DNA of 64,000 bases from an uncultured Planococcus sp. (GCA_947493585.1 CANLRI010000002.1:1-64000); one strand, 5' to 3'. Shown: positions 26,058 through 34,949, numbered from the stretch's first letter. Notes: generated by a model from the sequence alone, not told the origin. A program made the numbers and translations.

Positions 26058-27002
26058 ATGGTGACATTTCGTGAGCTGGAGATGTATAAGAACTTCGATG
26101 AACTGGCGCAAGACGTGATCGATTTGGCAAAAGAGATTTTGCCGGACCAATTGCTGTATGTGAGCTCAATCAGTGAAGCCCAGCAACTAATTCTAAAGCA
26201 TTCGCCCAATGATACGACGATCCCCATAGCGGAGGGCTTGGTATTGAACTTGGATGATTCGCTGTGCAGCCGCATCGATTTCAAGAACAGGCAGCCATTG
26301 GTCTATGAGGATGTCAAAGATGGTCACGAACTTGGAGTGTTTGAAGAAAAGCTCGAAGCAGCCAACGTGCGCTCGTATTTGGGAGTTCCGATTTCCTTAA
26401 TCAATGGGGAACGGTTTGGCACCCTATGCGCAGTGAACGATGAGAAAAGCGAGTTCGATCCGAAAAGCATCACCTTATTGCAGCGCATTGTCCGGATGTT
26501 TTCCTATTACTTGGATCTTGAGCGTTTTGCGTACAGGGATTCACTGACAGAGTTGTATAACCGGCATTTTTTGGCGCGATTTTTCGATAAGCATCCGGAA
26601 TCGGGGGGTGCGGTATTTTACCTGGACCTGGACGGCTTCAAGAAAGTCAACGATGTGCATGGCCACGATGCGGGCGATTTGGTGTTGAAAGAGGTGGCTT
26701 TGAAGCTTGAGCGGTTTATCGCACAACGAAAAGATGCTTTGGCGTTTCGCTTAGGCGGCGATGAGTTTCTTGTACATTTCGCCACTCCATTGAGCAAAGC
26801 GGAAATGAACGCGCTTGCTGGGCAATTGCTCGAGAGTATGAGCACATGGGATGCGGATTATGCGCTTTCCACCAGCATCGGGATTGCATCTTACGCGAAC
26901 GGTGCCGATTGTGAGTTGAAGGCTTTGCTGAAACAGGCGGATGAAGCTTTATACTGTGCAAAGAAAGCCGGTAAGAACCGGCATCATTTTTTTGGATCCT
27001 GA
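26058..27002 (+). CDS. Diguanylate cyclase with GAF sensor domain
   Basis: A 314-residue soluble protein. Residues ~20-145 form a GAF domain (SRIDFKNRQPLVYEDVKDG and SYLGVPISLINGERFGTLCAVND). Residues ~155-310 form a GGDEF domain with YRDSLTELYNRHFL and the intact active-site signature in FRLGGDEFLVHF. It should make cyclic di-GMP in response to a GAF ligand. I see no RxxD inhibitory site just before GGDEF. ATG 26058 sits 7 bases after GAGGTG; 26055 is an alternative. Confidence 0.92.
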   Translation: MVTFRELEMYKNFDELAQDVIDLAKEILPDQLLYVSSISEAQQLILKHSPNDTTIPIAEGLVLNLDDSLCSRIDFKNRQPLVYEDVKDGHELGVFEEKLEAANVRSYLGVPISLINGERFGTLCAVNDEKSEFDPKSITLLQRIVRMFSYYLDLERFAYRDSLTELYNRHFLARFFDKHPESGGAVFYLDLDGFKKVNDVHGHDAGDLVLKEVALKLERFIAQRKDALAFRLGGDEFLVHFATPLSKAEMNALAGQLLESMSTWDADYALSTSIGIASYANGADCELKALLKQADEALYCAKKAGKNRHHFFGS

Positions 27003-27009
27003 TCAATAG

Positions 27010-27043
27010 AGCGCCGTCCCAGCATGGGGCGGCGTTTTTATAT
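27010..27043 (+). terminator. Terminator of the diguanylate cyclase gene
   Basis: CGCCGTCCC pairs with GGGGCGGCG around AGCAT (with one wobble), then TTTTTATAT. Confidence 0.8.
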
Positions 27044-27215
27044 GCGATAAAAACGGCTCACTTTCCATGGCTGCTTGAATCGTGTAAACTATATAGGGTT
27101 AAGAAAAGATAAGCATGTTGTGAATTTGGACATTTTTGGATTTCCATTATAGATGACAGTGAATTTTTGGATGAAGGACTGCTTCATCCCGTAATGAAAG
27201 GATTGGAATTGAGTT

Positions 27216-28208
27216 ATGAAAGAGAATTTTTGGCGTGAATTGCCGAAGCCATTTTTTGTATTGGCGCCGATGGAAGATGTGACGAACGTCGTGTTTCGTC
27301 ATGTCGTAGCGGCAGCGGCGAGCCCTGATGTGTATTTCACGGAGTTTACGAATACGGAAAGCTATTGCCATCCGGAAGGCATCCACAGCGTGCGCGGGCG
27401 TTTGACGTTCACGGAAGATGAGCAGCCGATCGTCGCCCATATCTGGGGCAACAAGCCGGAGCATTTCCGCGAGATGAGCATCGGCATGGCGGCGCAAGGC
27501 TTTAAAGGCGTCGACATCAATATGGGCTGCCCGGTACCGAACGTTGCAGCCAAAGGAAAAGGCAGCGGCTTGATCAATTATCCCGATAACGCAGCGGAGA
27601 TCATCCAGGCCGCGAAAATGGGCGGATTGCCTGTCAGCGTCAAGACGCGCCTCGGTTACACAAGTGTCGACGAATGGAAAGGCTGGCTGACGCATGTCTT
27701 GGAGCAGGACATCGCCAACTTGTCGATCCATTTGCGTACGAAAAAGGAAATGAGCGCCGTGCCTGCGCATTGGGAATTGATTCCTGAGATCAAAGCGCTT
27801 CGCGACGAGATCGCACCGGATACTTTGATCACCATCAATGGAGATATCCCGGACCGCAAGACCGGCCAGGAGCTGGCAGATAAATACGGCATCGATGGCG
27901 TCATGATCGGGCGTGGAATTTTCCATAACCCGTTCGCATTCGAGGAGGAGCCTCGTGAGCACAGCACGCAGGAATTGTTCGACCTGTTACGATTGCATTT
28001 GGACCTTCACGATAAATACTCGACGGAAACCGAGCCGATCGCCTTCAAGCCGTTGCGCCGTTTCTTCAAGATTTATGTGCGCGGCGTACGCGGTGCCGGT
28101 GAACTCCGCAATGATTTGATGCACACTGAGACGACTGACGAAGTGCGAGCTTTGCTGGATGCATTCCAGTTGGTTGCTGCAGGAAGCAGTACACATTCGG
28201 AATCATAA
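27216..28208 (+). CDS. dus: tRNA-dihydrouridine synthase
   Basis: A 330-residue FMN-dependent Dus enzyme that reduces uridines in tRNA. Motifs are [15 protein letters not shown] at the N-terminus, [34 protein letters not shown] (active-site Cys), [11 protein letters not shown] and [16 protein letters not shown]. The TIM barrel is followed by the helical tRNA-binding domain. Which uridine it modifies cannot be told from the sequence. The upstream region has no clear operon partner. Confidence 0.92.
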   Translation: MKENFWRELPKPFFVLAPMEDVTNVVFRHVVAAAASPDVYFTEFTNTESYCHPEGIHSVRGRLTFTEDEQPIVAHIWGNKPEHFREMSIGMAAQGFKGVDINMGCPVPNVAAKGKGSGLINYPDNAAEIIQAAKMGGLPVSVKTRLGYTSVDEWKGWLTHVLEQDIANLSIHLRTKKEMSAVPAHWELIPEIKALRDEIAPDTLITINGDIPDRKTGQELADKYGIDGVMIGRGIFHNPFAFEEEPREHSTQELFDLLRLHLDLHDKYSTETEPIAFKPLRRFFKIYVRGVRGAGELRNDLMHTETTDEVRALLDAFQLVAAGSSTHSES

Positions 28209-28212
28209 AAAG

Positions 28213-28252
28213 CAAAATCCCTTCCCGCGTAACAAGCGGAAAGGGATTTTTT
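28213..28252. terminator. Bidirectional terminator between dus and the membrane-protein gene
   Basis: AATCCCTTCCCGC pairs with GCGGAAAGGGATT (one mismatch), with A and T runs on either side. It serves both converging genes. Confidence 0.82.
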
Positions 28253-29045
28253 AGTTGATGTCGCGGTAGCGGTAGATGGACTGGTAAGAAACTGTGCGGA
28301 CTTCGGTTTCAAATGAAGATCGGCTCCAAATGCTTTGTTGGTCCGATGTTTCATCCGTCTCGACTAGTTTCAGTTCGCCTGCCCCAAGCGTCATGATCTT
28401 GGACTCCACTAACTTCAGTTCGTTTTGCTGGCGGTCGAGTGCACGTATTTGCACTTGCACTTGCTTCGTCTCATCCAAATTATTTTGGACAAAAAAAGCG
28501 TTTTGGTAATCGCTCGAGTTGCAGTTCTCGTAGCGGCGACGGATGCATTTTTTTTCGGAGCTCATGAACACGACCGTAATTTCTTCGCCGTCTTGCTTTT
28601 CATTCGCAGCTGCAATTGCTGAATCGAGCCGGACAATATAGGATGCTTTTTCTGCCAAAGGGTAGACCCAGACGATGAAAAACAGGAGCGTCGTGCAGAA
28701 AACCCCCGTGAATGCCCAAACGACTTTCGGGTTATGGAACGATTTCGGCGCCCCTCTATAGACGATGCTGACAATGATATTGATGATCGACAGAATCACC
28801 AGGAAGGCACCGATCACGATCAATCCGACCGTCAACTCGAACCCGTTCTGGAAGAATGCGAGATTGTATGCGTCGGAATAGAAAAAATTCAGCACTGCGC
28901 TGATGACAACCAGAAGCAGTAGGGCAGCCATCGGTTTTTTCCAGCGATAGGTCTCCACCATGCCGGTTTTGTTGCTGATGCTGCTCCAGAGAAACCAGCC
29001 GTAAGGAAAAAAGAAAATCAGGATGACTAATGTGACGATGCCCAT
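28251..29045 (-). CDS. Hypothetical membrane protein, 264 residues
   Basis: An unrecognised membrane protein. About four hydrophobic segments fill the first ~135 residues (VTLVILIFFFPYGWFLW, AALLLLVVISAVLNFF, LTVGLIVIGAFLVILSIINIIVS, VWAFTGVFCTTLLFFIVWVY). A ~120-residue hydrophilic domain with two nearby Cys (KKCIRRRYENC) follows, probably outside the cell. It converges with dus and has no clear partner. Confidence 0.75.
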   Translation of the reverse strand: MGIVTLVILIFFFPYGWFLWSSISNKTGMVETYRWKKPMAALLLLVVISAVLNFFYSDAYNLAFFQNGFELTVGLIVIGAFLVILSIINIIVSIVYRGAPKSFHNPKVVWAFTGVFCTTLLFFIVWVYPLAEKASYIVRLDSAIAAANEKQDGEEITVVFMSSEKKCIRRRYENCNSSDYQNAFFVQNNLDETKQVQVQIRALDRQQNELKLVESKIMTLGAGELKLVETDETSDQQSIWSRSSFETEVRTVSYQSIYRYRDIN

Positions 29046-29216
29046 GGAATCATGCCTTTCATAAGAGGATTATGTGTAATTGGCTATCGTTTGAATTATA
29101 CGAGGGAATAGATAAAAAAGATTCAATTTTTTTTACAGTTTCTTTATTGACTAGAAGATGTTTTGCCATCTCGGGTTGAACTATGCCCGGGAATGGCAGC
29201 GATTATGGTATAATAG

Positions 29217-29224
29217 TTGACTTA
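29217..29224 (+). promoter_or_regulatory. Extended -10 promoter
   Basis: GGTATAAT, preceded by T, forms an extended -10 (TGGTATAAT) with a perfect hexamer TATAAT at 29219-29224. No good -35 lies at the usual distance. It is about 60 bases upstream of the small zinc-ribbon gene. Confidence 0.5.
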
Positions 29225-29284
29225 AGGCAATGAAAGAGGGGGACTAGAAAGCCTCCAGCCAATCCTAAATTGAGGTGTAACCGA

Positions 29285-29506
29285 ATGAATAAACGATGGA
29301 CAATCGATAAAATCCGGACATTCGTCAACAATAACTCCGAGAGCACATTATTGTCGACCGAATACCACGGCTTCTCCCAAAAGCTCTTGTTCAAATGCGC
29401 GTGCGGCAATAATTTCGAGAAGACCTTCACGAAGTTCAATAAGAGCAACCAGCGCAAATGCGATACGTGCCAGCCGCCGAAAGCATCACGCGGGCAGGAA
29501 CAATAA
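29285..29506 (+). CDS. Small zinc-ribbon-like protein, 73 residues
   Basis: A small basic protein with two Cys pairs, KCACGNNFEKTF and RKCDTCQPP, spaced like a zinc ribbon (C-x-C and C-x2-C). Similar folds occur in DNA-binding and HNH-type proteins. ATG 29285 follows GAGGTG. It has its own promoter and terminator, so it is probably a real single-gene unit. The function is unknown. Confidence 0.7.
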   Translation: MNKRWTIDKIRTFVNNNSESTLLSTEYHGFSQKLLFKCACGNNFEKTFTKFNKSNQRKCDTCQPPKASRGQEQ

Positions 29507-29509
29507 CGG

Positions 29510-29550
29510 AAACGCCAATTCCCATTGCCGGGAATTGGCGTTTTTTTTTG
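29510..29550 (+). terminator. Terminator of the zinc-ribbon gene
   Basis: A 13-bp stem, AACGCCAATTCCC (29511-29523) and GGGAATTGGCGTT (29530-29542), followed by a run of T. Confidence 0.92.
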
Positions 29551-29588
29551 CAGAGTTGAAAAAAAGGGAGAGATTTTGAAATATTCGG

Positions 29589-29617
29589 TTGACTTCTCTA
29601 TTTCCTAGTATTAAGAT
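29589..29617 (+). promoter_or_regulatory. Promoter of the second S-box unit
   Basis: TTGACT (29589-29594), 17-base spacer, TAAGAT (29612-29617), about 18 bases before the riboswitch. Confidence 0.6.
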
Positions 29618-29634
29618 AGGGATTAATTTAATAA

Positions 29635-29806
29635 TCTTATCCAGAGAAGCCGAGGGACTGGCCCGATGACGCTTCAGCAACCCCTGATATCAATCAGGAA
29701 GGTGCTACTTCCAGCAAGGAGAGATTCCTTGGGAGATAAGAGAGCGGACCCGACAATTCACATAGCCCTCTTTTCTCGTTTGTTGAGAAAAGAGGGCTAT
29801 TTTTAT
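29635..29806 (+). promoter_or_regulatory. SAM-I (S-box) riboswitch upstream of the NtaA-like monooxygenase
   Basis: A canonical S-box: TCTTATCCAGAGAAG, GAGGGACTGGCCCGATGA, CAGCAACC, GGTGCTACTTCCAGCAAGG and the closing GATAAGA (29735-29741). The terminator AGCCCTCTTTTCTC (29764-29777) pairs with GAGAAAAGAGGGCT (29785-29798), then TATTTTTATTTT. Low SAM should allow transcription of the monooxygenase, small protein and symporter genes. Confidence 0.95.
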
Positions 29807-29856
29807 TTTCCACTGAGGGCTGCGGAAATTACGATTTCAAAAGGAGGAGTTTGACG

Positions 29857-31248
29857 ATGACGAAAAAACGGATTTATTTGAACGCATTTGAAATGGTGTG
29901 TGGAGGCGGGCACCAGTCGCCTGGATTGTGGCGGCACGAGGACGATCGTTCACATACATATAAGGACAGTGAATATTGGATCGAACTGGCGAAGCTATTG
30001 GAAAAAGGTCGATTTGATGCAGTATTCCTGGCTGATGTACTCGGAACGTACGACGTTTATGGCGGAACGCGCGATGCCGCGCTTCGCAATGCGGTCCAGA
30101 CGCCGGTTAACGACCCGCTACTAGTCGTGCCGCTCATGTCGTCGGTGACAAAGCATTTGAGTTTCGGGGTCACGGCTTCTGTCAGCCACGAACATCCATA
30201 CACCTTCGCACGGCGCATGTCGACTTTGGATCATCTGACTAAAGGGCGCATCGGCTGGAACGTCGTCACTTCCTATTTGAAAAGTGCCGCAGTCAATATC
30301 GGGCTCGATGACCAGATGAGCCACGACGAACGCTATGAATTCGCAGCCGAGTATTTGGACGTCTGCTATAAATTATGGGAGGGCAGCTGGGAAGACGGGG
30401 CGGTCGTCCGCGATAAGGCGGCGAATGTCTATGCCGATCCGTCGAAAGTCCATGATATCCGCCACGAAGGCAAATACTTCAAAGTGCCGGGGGCGCATTT
30501 ATCGGAACCATCACCCCAGCGCACGCCTGTATTGTTCCAGGCCGGGGCTTCGCCGCGCGGCCGCGAATTCGCCTCGAAGCACGCCGAATCGGTGTTTACG
30601 GCAGGGCCGACAATTCCTGTTGTGAAAAAAGGTGTCGACGCACTCCGTGAAAGCATCAAAGCAAACGGCCGAAATCCAGAGGATGTTTTGGTGTACACAA
30701 CTTTCACCGCGATTGTCGGGAAGACGGAACAAGAAGCGCAAGAGAAATACGAAACTTTGAAAAGCCATGTCAGCTACGAAGGCGCACTCGCACTGCTTAG
30801 CGGCTGGACCGGCATCGACTTTTCTGGATACGATCCGGATGACACGCTTGAATACATCCAAAGCAACGCCATGCAATCGGCAGTCGAAGTGTTCACGCGT
30901 GCCGATCCGGACAGAAAATGGACCATTGGTGAACTGGCGACATTTGTCGGCATCGGCGGAAGAGGGCCGGTCGCGGTCGGGACGCCGGAGCAAGTGGCGG
31001 ATGAAGTCGAGCGCTGGAGAGATGAAACCGGCGTCGACGGCTTTAATTTGGCCTATACGCTTGCACCGGGTAGCTTCGAAGACTTTGTCGAACTGGTCGT
31101 TCCCGTCTTGCAGGAACGCGGGCTTGTGCAGAAAGAATACGCAGACGGCACATACCGCGAGAAAATTTACGGCAAAGGCCAAGCGCAATTGAAAGACAAT
31201 CATCCGGGCAGAACGTTCAAGCACTTGCACGAACCGGCCAGAAATTAA
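29857..31248 (+). CDS. FMN-dependent monooxygenase of the NtaA/SnaA/DszA family
   Basis: A 463-residue bacterial luciferase-like monooxygenase. Family motifs are GLWRHEDDRS near the N-terminus, RMSTLDHLTKGRIGWNVVTSY (FMN site), RTPVLFQAGASPRGREFASKHAESVF and NLAYTLAPGSFEDFVELVVPVLQ. The family uses reduced FMN to oxidise organosulfur compounds or chelators. The S-box leader strongly favours a sulfur substrate. ATG 29857 follows AAAGGAGGAG; a TTG two codons upstream is less likely. The small protein and symporter genes downstream suggest uptake coupled to desulfurisation. Confidence 0.88.
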   Translation: MTKKRIYLNAFEMVCGGGHQSPGLWRHEDDRSHTYKDSEYWIELAKLLEKGRFDAVFLADVLGTYDVYGGTRDAALRNAVQTPVNDPLLVVPLMSSVTKHLSFGVTASVSHEHPYTFARRMSTLDHLTKGRIGWNVVTSYLKSAAVNIGLDDQMSHDERYEFAAEYLDVCYKLWEGSWEDGAVVRDKAANVYADPSKVHDIRHEGKYFKVPGAHLSEPSPQRTPVLFQAGASPRGREFASKHAESVFTAGPTIPVVKKGVDALRESIKANGRNPEDVLVYTTFTAIVGKTEQEAQEKYETLKSHVSYEGALALLSGWTGIDFSGYDPDDTLEYIQSNAMQSAVEVFTRADPDRKWTIGELATFVGIGGRGPVAVGTPEQVADEVERWRDETGVDGFNLAYTLAPGSFEDFVELVVPVLQERGLVQKEYADGTYREKIYGKGQAQLKDNHPGRTFKHLHEPARN

Positions 31249-31261
31249 AGGAGGAATGGGC

Positions 31262-31372
31262 ATGCTGACAGCTTACTGGATCGCCGTCGCCGTCTTTTGG
31301 ATCGTCGGGCTGACCTTATGGAATAAACTATACCCAAAACCGAAACCGAAAGGAGGCGAACGCAATGGGTGA
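31262..31372 (+). CDS. Symporter small accessory protein, 36 residues
   Basis: A short reading frame directly before the symporter. The product has one membrane helix (AYWIAVAVFWIVGLTLW) followed by a Lys/Pro-rich tail (NKLYPKPKPKGGERNG). ATG 31262 follows AAAGGAGGAATGGGC, a strong ribosome site, and its end overlaps the symporter start by 8 bases. Small one-helix proteins in this position are known as accessory proteins of sodium:solute symporters, comparable in layout to the small subunit of two-part SSS transporters. The coupling and ribosome site support it as real. Confidence 0.75.
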   Translation: MLTAYWIAVAVFWIVGLTLWNKLYPKPKPKGGERNG

Positions 31373-32879
31373 TGAAACAACTTGGCTATTGCCGCTGATT
31401 GGTGCGATGCTCGTCGGCTATTTCGCCTTGACGACATGGCTCGGGAAAAAAGGCAAAGCCCATAGCGGATCGATGAAAGGCTTTGCCATCGCGAAAGGCA
31501 AAGTCAATCCAGCGGTCGTCGGCATGAGTTTTGGCGCCTCATACGCCAGTGCGAACTTGTTTCTTGGGGTGCCAGGCTGGGCGTATACATACGGCTTATC
31601 GACTTTATGGTACACGATCGGCTGCTTCGGGGTTACGTGGCTCGGCCTGTTGCTGTTCACGAAAACCTTCTGGCGCTATGGGCAGAAAAATGGCGGCAGC
31701 TTGACGATTCCCCAGTGGCTTGGCAACCGTTATAACAGCAAAGCCTTACGCGTGCTCGTCGCATTACTAGTGCTGTTCAATATCTATTACATCGTCGGGC
31801 AGAACGTCGGCTTAGCTACGATGTTCGAAACGGTCATCGGCATTCCATATTTATGGGGCATTGCGATCGGCGTCATCATCACGGTCGTTTACGTCAGCCT
31901 CGGCGGCGCATTCGCACAGATTGTCAGCGACGGCATCCAAGGAGCGACGATGGCGGTCGTGTCGCTATTGTTATTCGTTTCGTTATTGTGGACAATCGGC
32001 GGCGGATGGAATGTGTTCGGCACGCTGCAAGCGGAACTTCGCGCGATCGACCCGGCACTCGTTTCGCCGCTGTCGACAGGCGGGCCGTTCTATAGCGGCT
32101 TCGCTATCTTGAGCATCCAGTGGCTGCTGTTTTCATTCGTGCTGCTGCCGCATTTGATGAATAAAGTGCTGACGGTCGAAAAAGAGGAAGACTTGCGGAC
32201 CTTCACTTTATCCGCAGGCGTCTCTTTGTTCACCTTGTCGATCTTCTCGGTATTCGCTGGGCTCGCGGCGCGCATCATCTTGCCGGGGCTCGCATCGGCT
32301 GATAGCGCCATTCCGGCGTATATCATGGAAGCTTTCCCGGTTGTCATCGTCGCGCTGCTTGTCATGGGCTTGATCTCTGCGATCCTGTCGACGACCGACA
32401 GCTTGTATCTCGGCATTACCAACAGCATCGGCAACGATTTGTTCAAAGTGCTGGCCGTGCCGGTCCTTTACAAAAACAAGAATTTGACGGAACAGGAACT
32501 CGACGCCAAGGTGCTGAGGGCATCGAAAGTATCGCTGGTCTTCATCGGCCTGGTGTCGCTCTATATGTCGATCAACCGGCCGGAATCTTTAGCTTTATTG
32601 ACCAACTTCGGGACCTCCGCCATCATCAGCGGCATCGCAGCCCCGATCAGCCTCGGCTATTTCTGGAAGCACGCCAATAAATCCGGCGCCATCGCCTCTG
32701 TCGTCAGCGGAGCGGGCTGCTATATGATCTTGACCGGCACCGGTGTCATCGAACACGTTTTCCAAGCGATGTTCTTCAGTTCGATCCTCGGCTTCACGTC
32801 GATGATCACGGTGAGCCTGATTGCCGAAACTGTGAAGAAGCGCGAAAAGACTTCGCAGGAAGCGGTTCGTGGATTGTAA
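31365..32879 (+). CDS. Sodium:solute symporter family protein
   Basis: A 504-residue SSS transporter with about 13 membrane helices. Typical features are GMSFGASYASANLFLGVPGWAY in helices 1-2, GVTWLGLLLF, the helix-5 region YYIVGQNVGLATMFE, and SAILSTTDSLYLGITN in helix 8, which carries sodium-site Ser/Thr residues. It lies behind the S-box-controlled monooxygenase and the accessory protein, so it may import an organosulfur compound. The substrate is inferred from context only. Confidence 0.87.
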   Translation: MGDETTWLLPLIGAMLVGYFALTTWLGKKGKAHSGSMKGFAIAKGKVNPAVVGMSFGASYASANLFLGVPGWAYTYGLSTLWYTIGCFGVTWLGLLLFTKTFWRYGQKNGGSLTIPQWLGNRYNSKALRVLVALLVLFNIYYIVGQNVGLATMFETVIGIPYLWGIAIGVIITVVYVSLGGAFAQIVSDGIQGATMAVVSLLLFVSLLWTIGGGWNVFGTLQAELRAIDPALVSPLSTGGPFYSGFAILSIQWLLFSFVLLPHLMNKVLTVEKEEDLRTFTLSAGVSLFTLSIFSVFAGLAARIILPGLASADSAIPAYIMEAFPVVIVALLVMGLISAILSTTDSLYLGITNSIGNDLFKVLAVPVLYKNKNLTEQELDAKVLRASKVSLVFIGLVSLYMSINRPESLALLTNFGTSAIISGIAAPISLGYFWKHANKSGAIASVVSGAGCYMILTGTGVIEHVFQAMFFSSILGFTSMITVSLIAETVKKREKTSQEAVRGL

Positions 32880-32884
32880 AGAAA

Positions 32885-32918
32885 CAGCCCAAAAGTCCCG
32901 AAATCATTCGGGGCTTTT
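32885..32918 (+). terminator. Hairpin after the symporter gene
   Basis: CAGCCCAAAAG and CTTTTGGGCTG pair around CCCGAA/TTCGGG, forming a long stem (32886-32927). There is no T run after it, so it may terminate weakly. A 22-base part (32897-32918) recurs at 33162-33183, on the far side of the intergenic repeat. Confidence 0.5.
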
Positions 32919-32944
32919 GGGCTGTCGACAAGTTTAAGAAATCG

Positions 32945-33083
32945 TATTTTCCGAAGCTTATCGCTCGCTTTCCGTGGGCTCGCGCCCAAGCCTCCTCAGC
33001 CGCTGCGCGACTTGCGGGGTCTCGGTCGTCTCGCTTTACCACTGGAGTCGAGCGAACGCTTCTCCAAATACTCAGACAGGCCA
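32945..33083. repeat. Dispersed intergenic repeat, copy 1
   Basis: The copy starts with TTCCGAAGCTTATCGCTCGC, continues through GTGGGCTCGCGCCCAAGCC, and ends with GGGGTCTCGGTCGTCTCGC and GGAGTCGAGCGAACGCTTC. The inverted counterpart is at 55385-55515 and a longer copy at 57950-58275. The ends are imperfect inverted repeats (CGCTCGCTTTCC versus GGAGTCGAGCG). No gene lies inside. Confidence 0.75.
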
Positions 33084-33159
33084 TTGATTATTAAATGTTG
33101 AAAAGCTAAGTTCATTTTAGACTTATAGCGGATTATGAACTTATTTAACACTTTGAAAA

Positions 33160-33187
33160 GCCCCGAAATCATTCGGGGCTTTTTCCT
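33160..33187 (+). terminator. Terminator-like hairpin before copC
   Basis: AGCCCCGAA pairs with TTCGGGGCT around ATCA, followed by TTTTCC. It repeats part of the hairpin at 32897 and is a better terminator than that copy. Confidence 0.7.
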
Positions 33188-33318
33188 ATCCCATCAATCT
33201 TCAGGAAAATTTCATAAATCCAAGTGCGCCGCTCTTGTTTCTTCCGTTCAAATGAAATAGGCTGAAAAGAGTTGATGAAAAATTGATTTGACCTAATAAG
33301 AAAGAAGGAATTATTCCG

Positions 33319-33891
33319 ATGAAGAAAACGATGATTTTATTGAGCGCATTGCTGTTGTTTCCGATTTCAGCACAAGCGCATTCTGTGCTCGAAGCCTCGA
33401 CTCCGGCTGAAGGGGAGCTCGTAACCGAACCGGTAGTAGCCGTTGCGCTCGATTTCAGTGCCGGCATTGAAGAAGGCAGTGGAATGACGATGACAATGGA
33501 TGGGACCGCTGTCGATTTCAGTGAAGTGGCCGTCATGGACGACCAATTGATCGGTACGCCGGCCGAGGAGCTCGCAGACGGATCTTATGTCGTGGAATAT
33601 GATGTATTGAGCGAAGACGGCCATCCGATACAAGGTTCTCTTGCTTTTGAGTTGCAGGCAGGTGAGGAAGAAGAAGTGACAGAAGAAGCGGCAGAAACAG
33701 CTGAACCGGAGGCCGATGAGGCCGAAGCCGAGGAAGCTGAACAAACTGAAGCTTCCGATATGGAACAAGCAGCAGCGAACGATCCGGAAGCCCCAGCAGA
33801 AAACAGCGGCTCCAGCATGACTTTGATCATTGCGGGAATCGCCATTATCCTGTTGATCGCTGCCGTTGTCTTGATGCGTAGAAAACGATGA
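33319..33891 (+). CDS. CopC-domain copper-binding protein
   Basis: A 190-residue exported protein. A signal peptide (residues 1-20, ending AQA) leads to an N-terminal His (AHSVLEASTP), which in CopC proteins binds Cu(II). The beta-sandwich CopC domain runs to about residue 115 and includes YDVLSEDGHPIQGSLAFEL with the second conserved His. An acidic Glu/Ala-rich linker and one C-terminal membrane helix (LIIAGIAIILLIAAVVLMRRKR) anchor it. Its stop overlaps copD (ATGA). B. subtilis YcnJ joins both domains in one protein; here they are separate. Confidence 0.88.
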   Translation: MKKTMILLSALLLFPISAQAHSVLEASTPAEGELVTEPVVAVALDFSAGIEEGSGMTMTMDGTAVDFSEVAVMDDQLIGTPAEELADGSYVVEYDVLSEDGHPIQGSLAFELQAGEEEEVTEEAAETAEPEADEAEAEEAEQTEASDMEQAAANDPEAPAENSGSSMTLIIAGIAIILLIAAVVLMRRKR

Positions 33892-34949
33892 GCTGGTTGA
33901 TCGCGCTGTCGGATTTCCTCCTTTATGTGGTGTTGGCGTTTCTTGCGGGCGATGCCGTCTTGCGGTTCATCAAGCCGGAAAATAAGCCGCTTATTGAAGT
34001 CCCGAAAAAACTTGTCTTGATTGCGCTCGCGCTCATTGCGCTCTTGCTTGCACCCCCTGTTATTCAGCTCGTTTTATTGTTGGGGGAGAGCTTCGGCCTG
34101 ATGCAGGCAGTCGTTGATGTCACGACGGAATTTCGCGCTGGCCAAAGCTATGTATTCGGTGTCTTGATGGCGCTGGCGTGGTTGGTCGTGGTCTGGCGCG
34201 ACGGATCTTCGGTGCTCCGTGCGTTTTGGCTCGTGCTCAGCGTGCTCAATGTGGCATATGCCAGCCACGCTGCGTCAATTGCGGACTGGCAAGGATTTGC
34301 CGGGCATGCGCTTCATTTTCTGGCGCTTGTGCTCTGGGCAGGCGTATTGATCCACATCGCCTGGTTTTTGCGCGACGGTCGCAATTGGCGCGCGTTTCTC
34401 AAATGGTTTACGCCGTTTTCCGTGGCCATGATGATCATTTTGATCGGCAGCGGCATCTGGCTCATGCTGTTTTTCTTGGCGCCGGAAGATTACGCAAGTT
34501 CGTGGATCTTGCCTTACGGACAGCTCTTGCTGCTGAAGCATTTGAGTATCGTGCCGCTCCTGCTCGCAGCGTTCATCAATGCTGTCTTATCCAGAAGCGA
34601 CGCCCCGAACCGTTCTTGGCTCAAAGTGGAGAGCTGGCTCTTGCTATTGGTGTTATTGATCACCGCATTCATGAGCAAGCTCGCTCCACCGCATAATATC
34701 AATGAAACGTTCCGCATGGAAGGCGGCGCGCCGTTTGTCGAGTGGTTCGCTGGGCCGCAGTATATTCCCGTCCACGCAGTATGGATGCCGAATATCGATG
34801 GATTCCTGATGATGGCAATCGGCCTGATATTCCTGGGTTTGCAATGGCTGGGATATCGCAAGCAGCTGCCCGAATGGCTGTCGTTTATTTTCAGCCTCGG
34901 GTTCATCGCAGCGACTTACACCGGATTGATGTTCAGTTTCTTATTTTAA
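33888..34949 (+). CDS. CopD family copper-import membrane protein
   Basis: A 353-residue membrane protein with about nine helices and the CopD pattern: WQGFAGHALHFLALVLWAGVLIHIAWF, LIGSGIWLMLFF, LPYGQLLLLKHLSIVPLLLAAFINAV. His residues in these helices are conserved in CopD. It probably takes copper from the CopC partner into the cytoplasm. The gene overlaps copC by 4 bases. I see no YcnI- or YcnK-like gene beside it. A terminator follows. Confidence 0.85.
   Translation: MSWLIALSDFLLYVVLAFLAGDAVLRFIKPENKPLIEVPKKLVLIALALIALLLAPPVIQLVLLLGESFGLMQAVVDVTTEFRAGQSYVFGVLMALAWLVVVWRDGSSVLRAFWLVLSVLNVAYASHAASIADWQGFAGHALHFLALVLWAGVLIHIAWFLRDGRNWRAFLKWFTPFSVAMMIILIGSGIWLMLFFLAPEDYASSWILPYGQLLLLKHLSIVPLLLAAFINAVLSRSDAPNRSWLKVESWLLLLVLLITAFMSKLAPPHNINETFRMEGGAPFVEWFAGPQYIPVHAVWMPNIDGFLMMAIGLIFLGLQWLGYRKQLPEWLSFIFSLGFIAATYTGLMFSFLF

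Noticed and set aside
29465..29856. A further gene between the zinc-ribbon gene and the monooxygenase
   Set aside because: The short frames here overlap the S-box aptamer and terminators, which explain the conserved structure.
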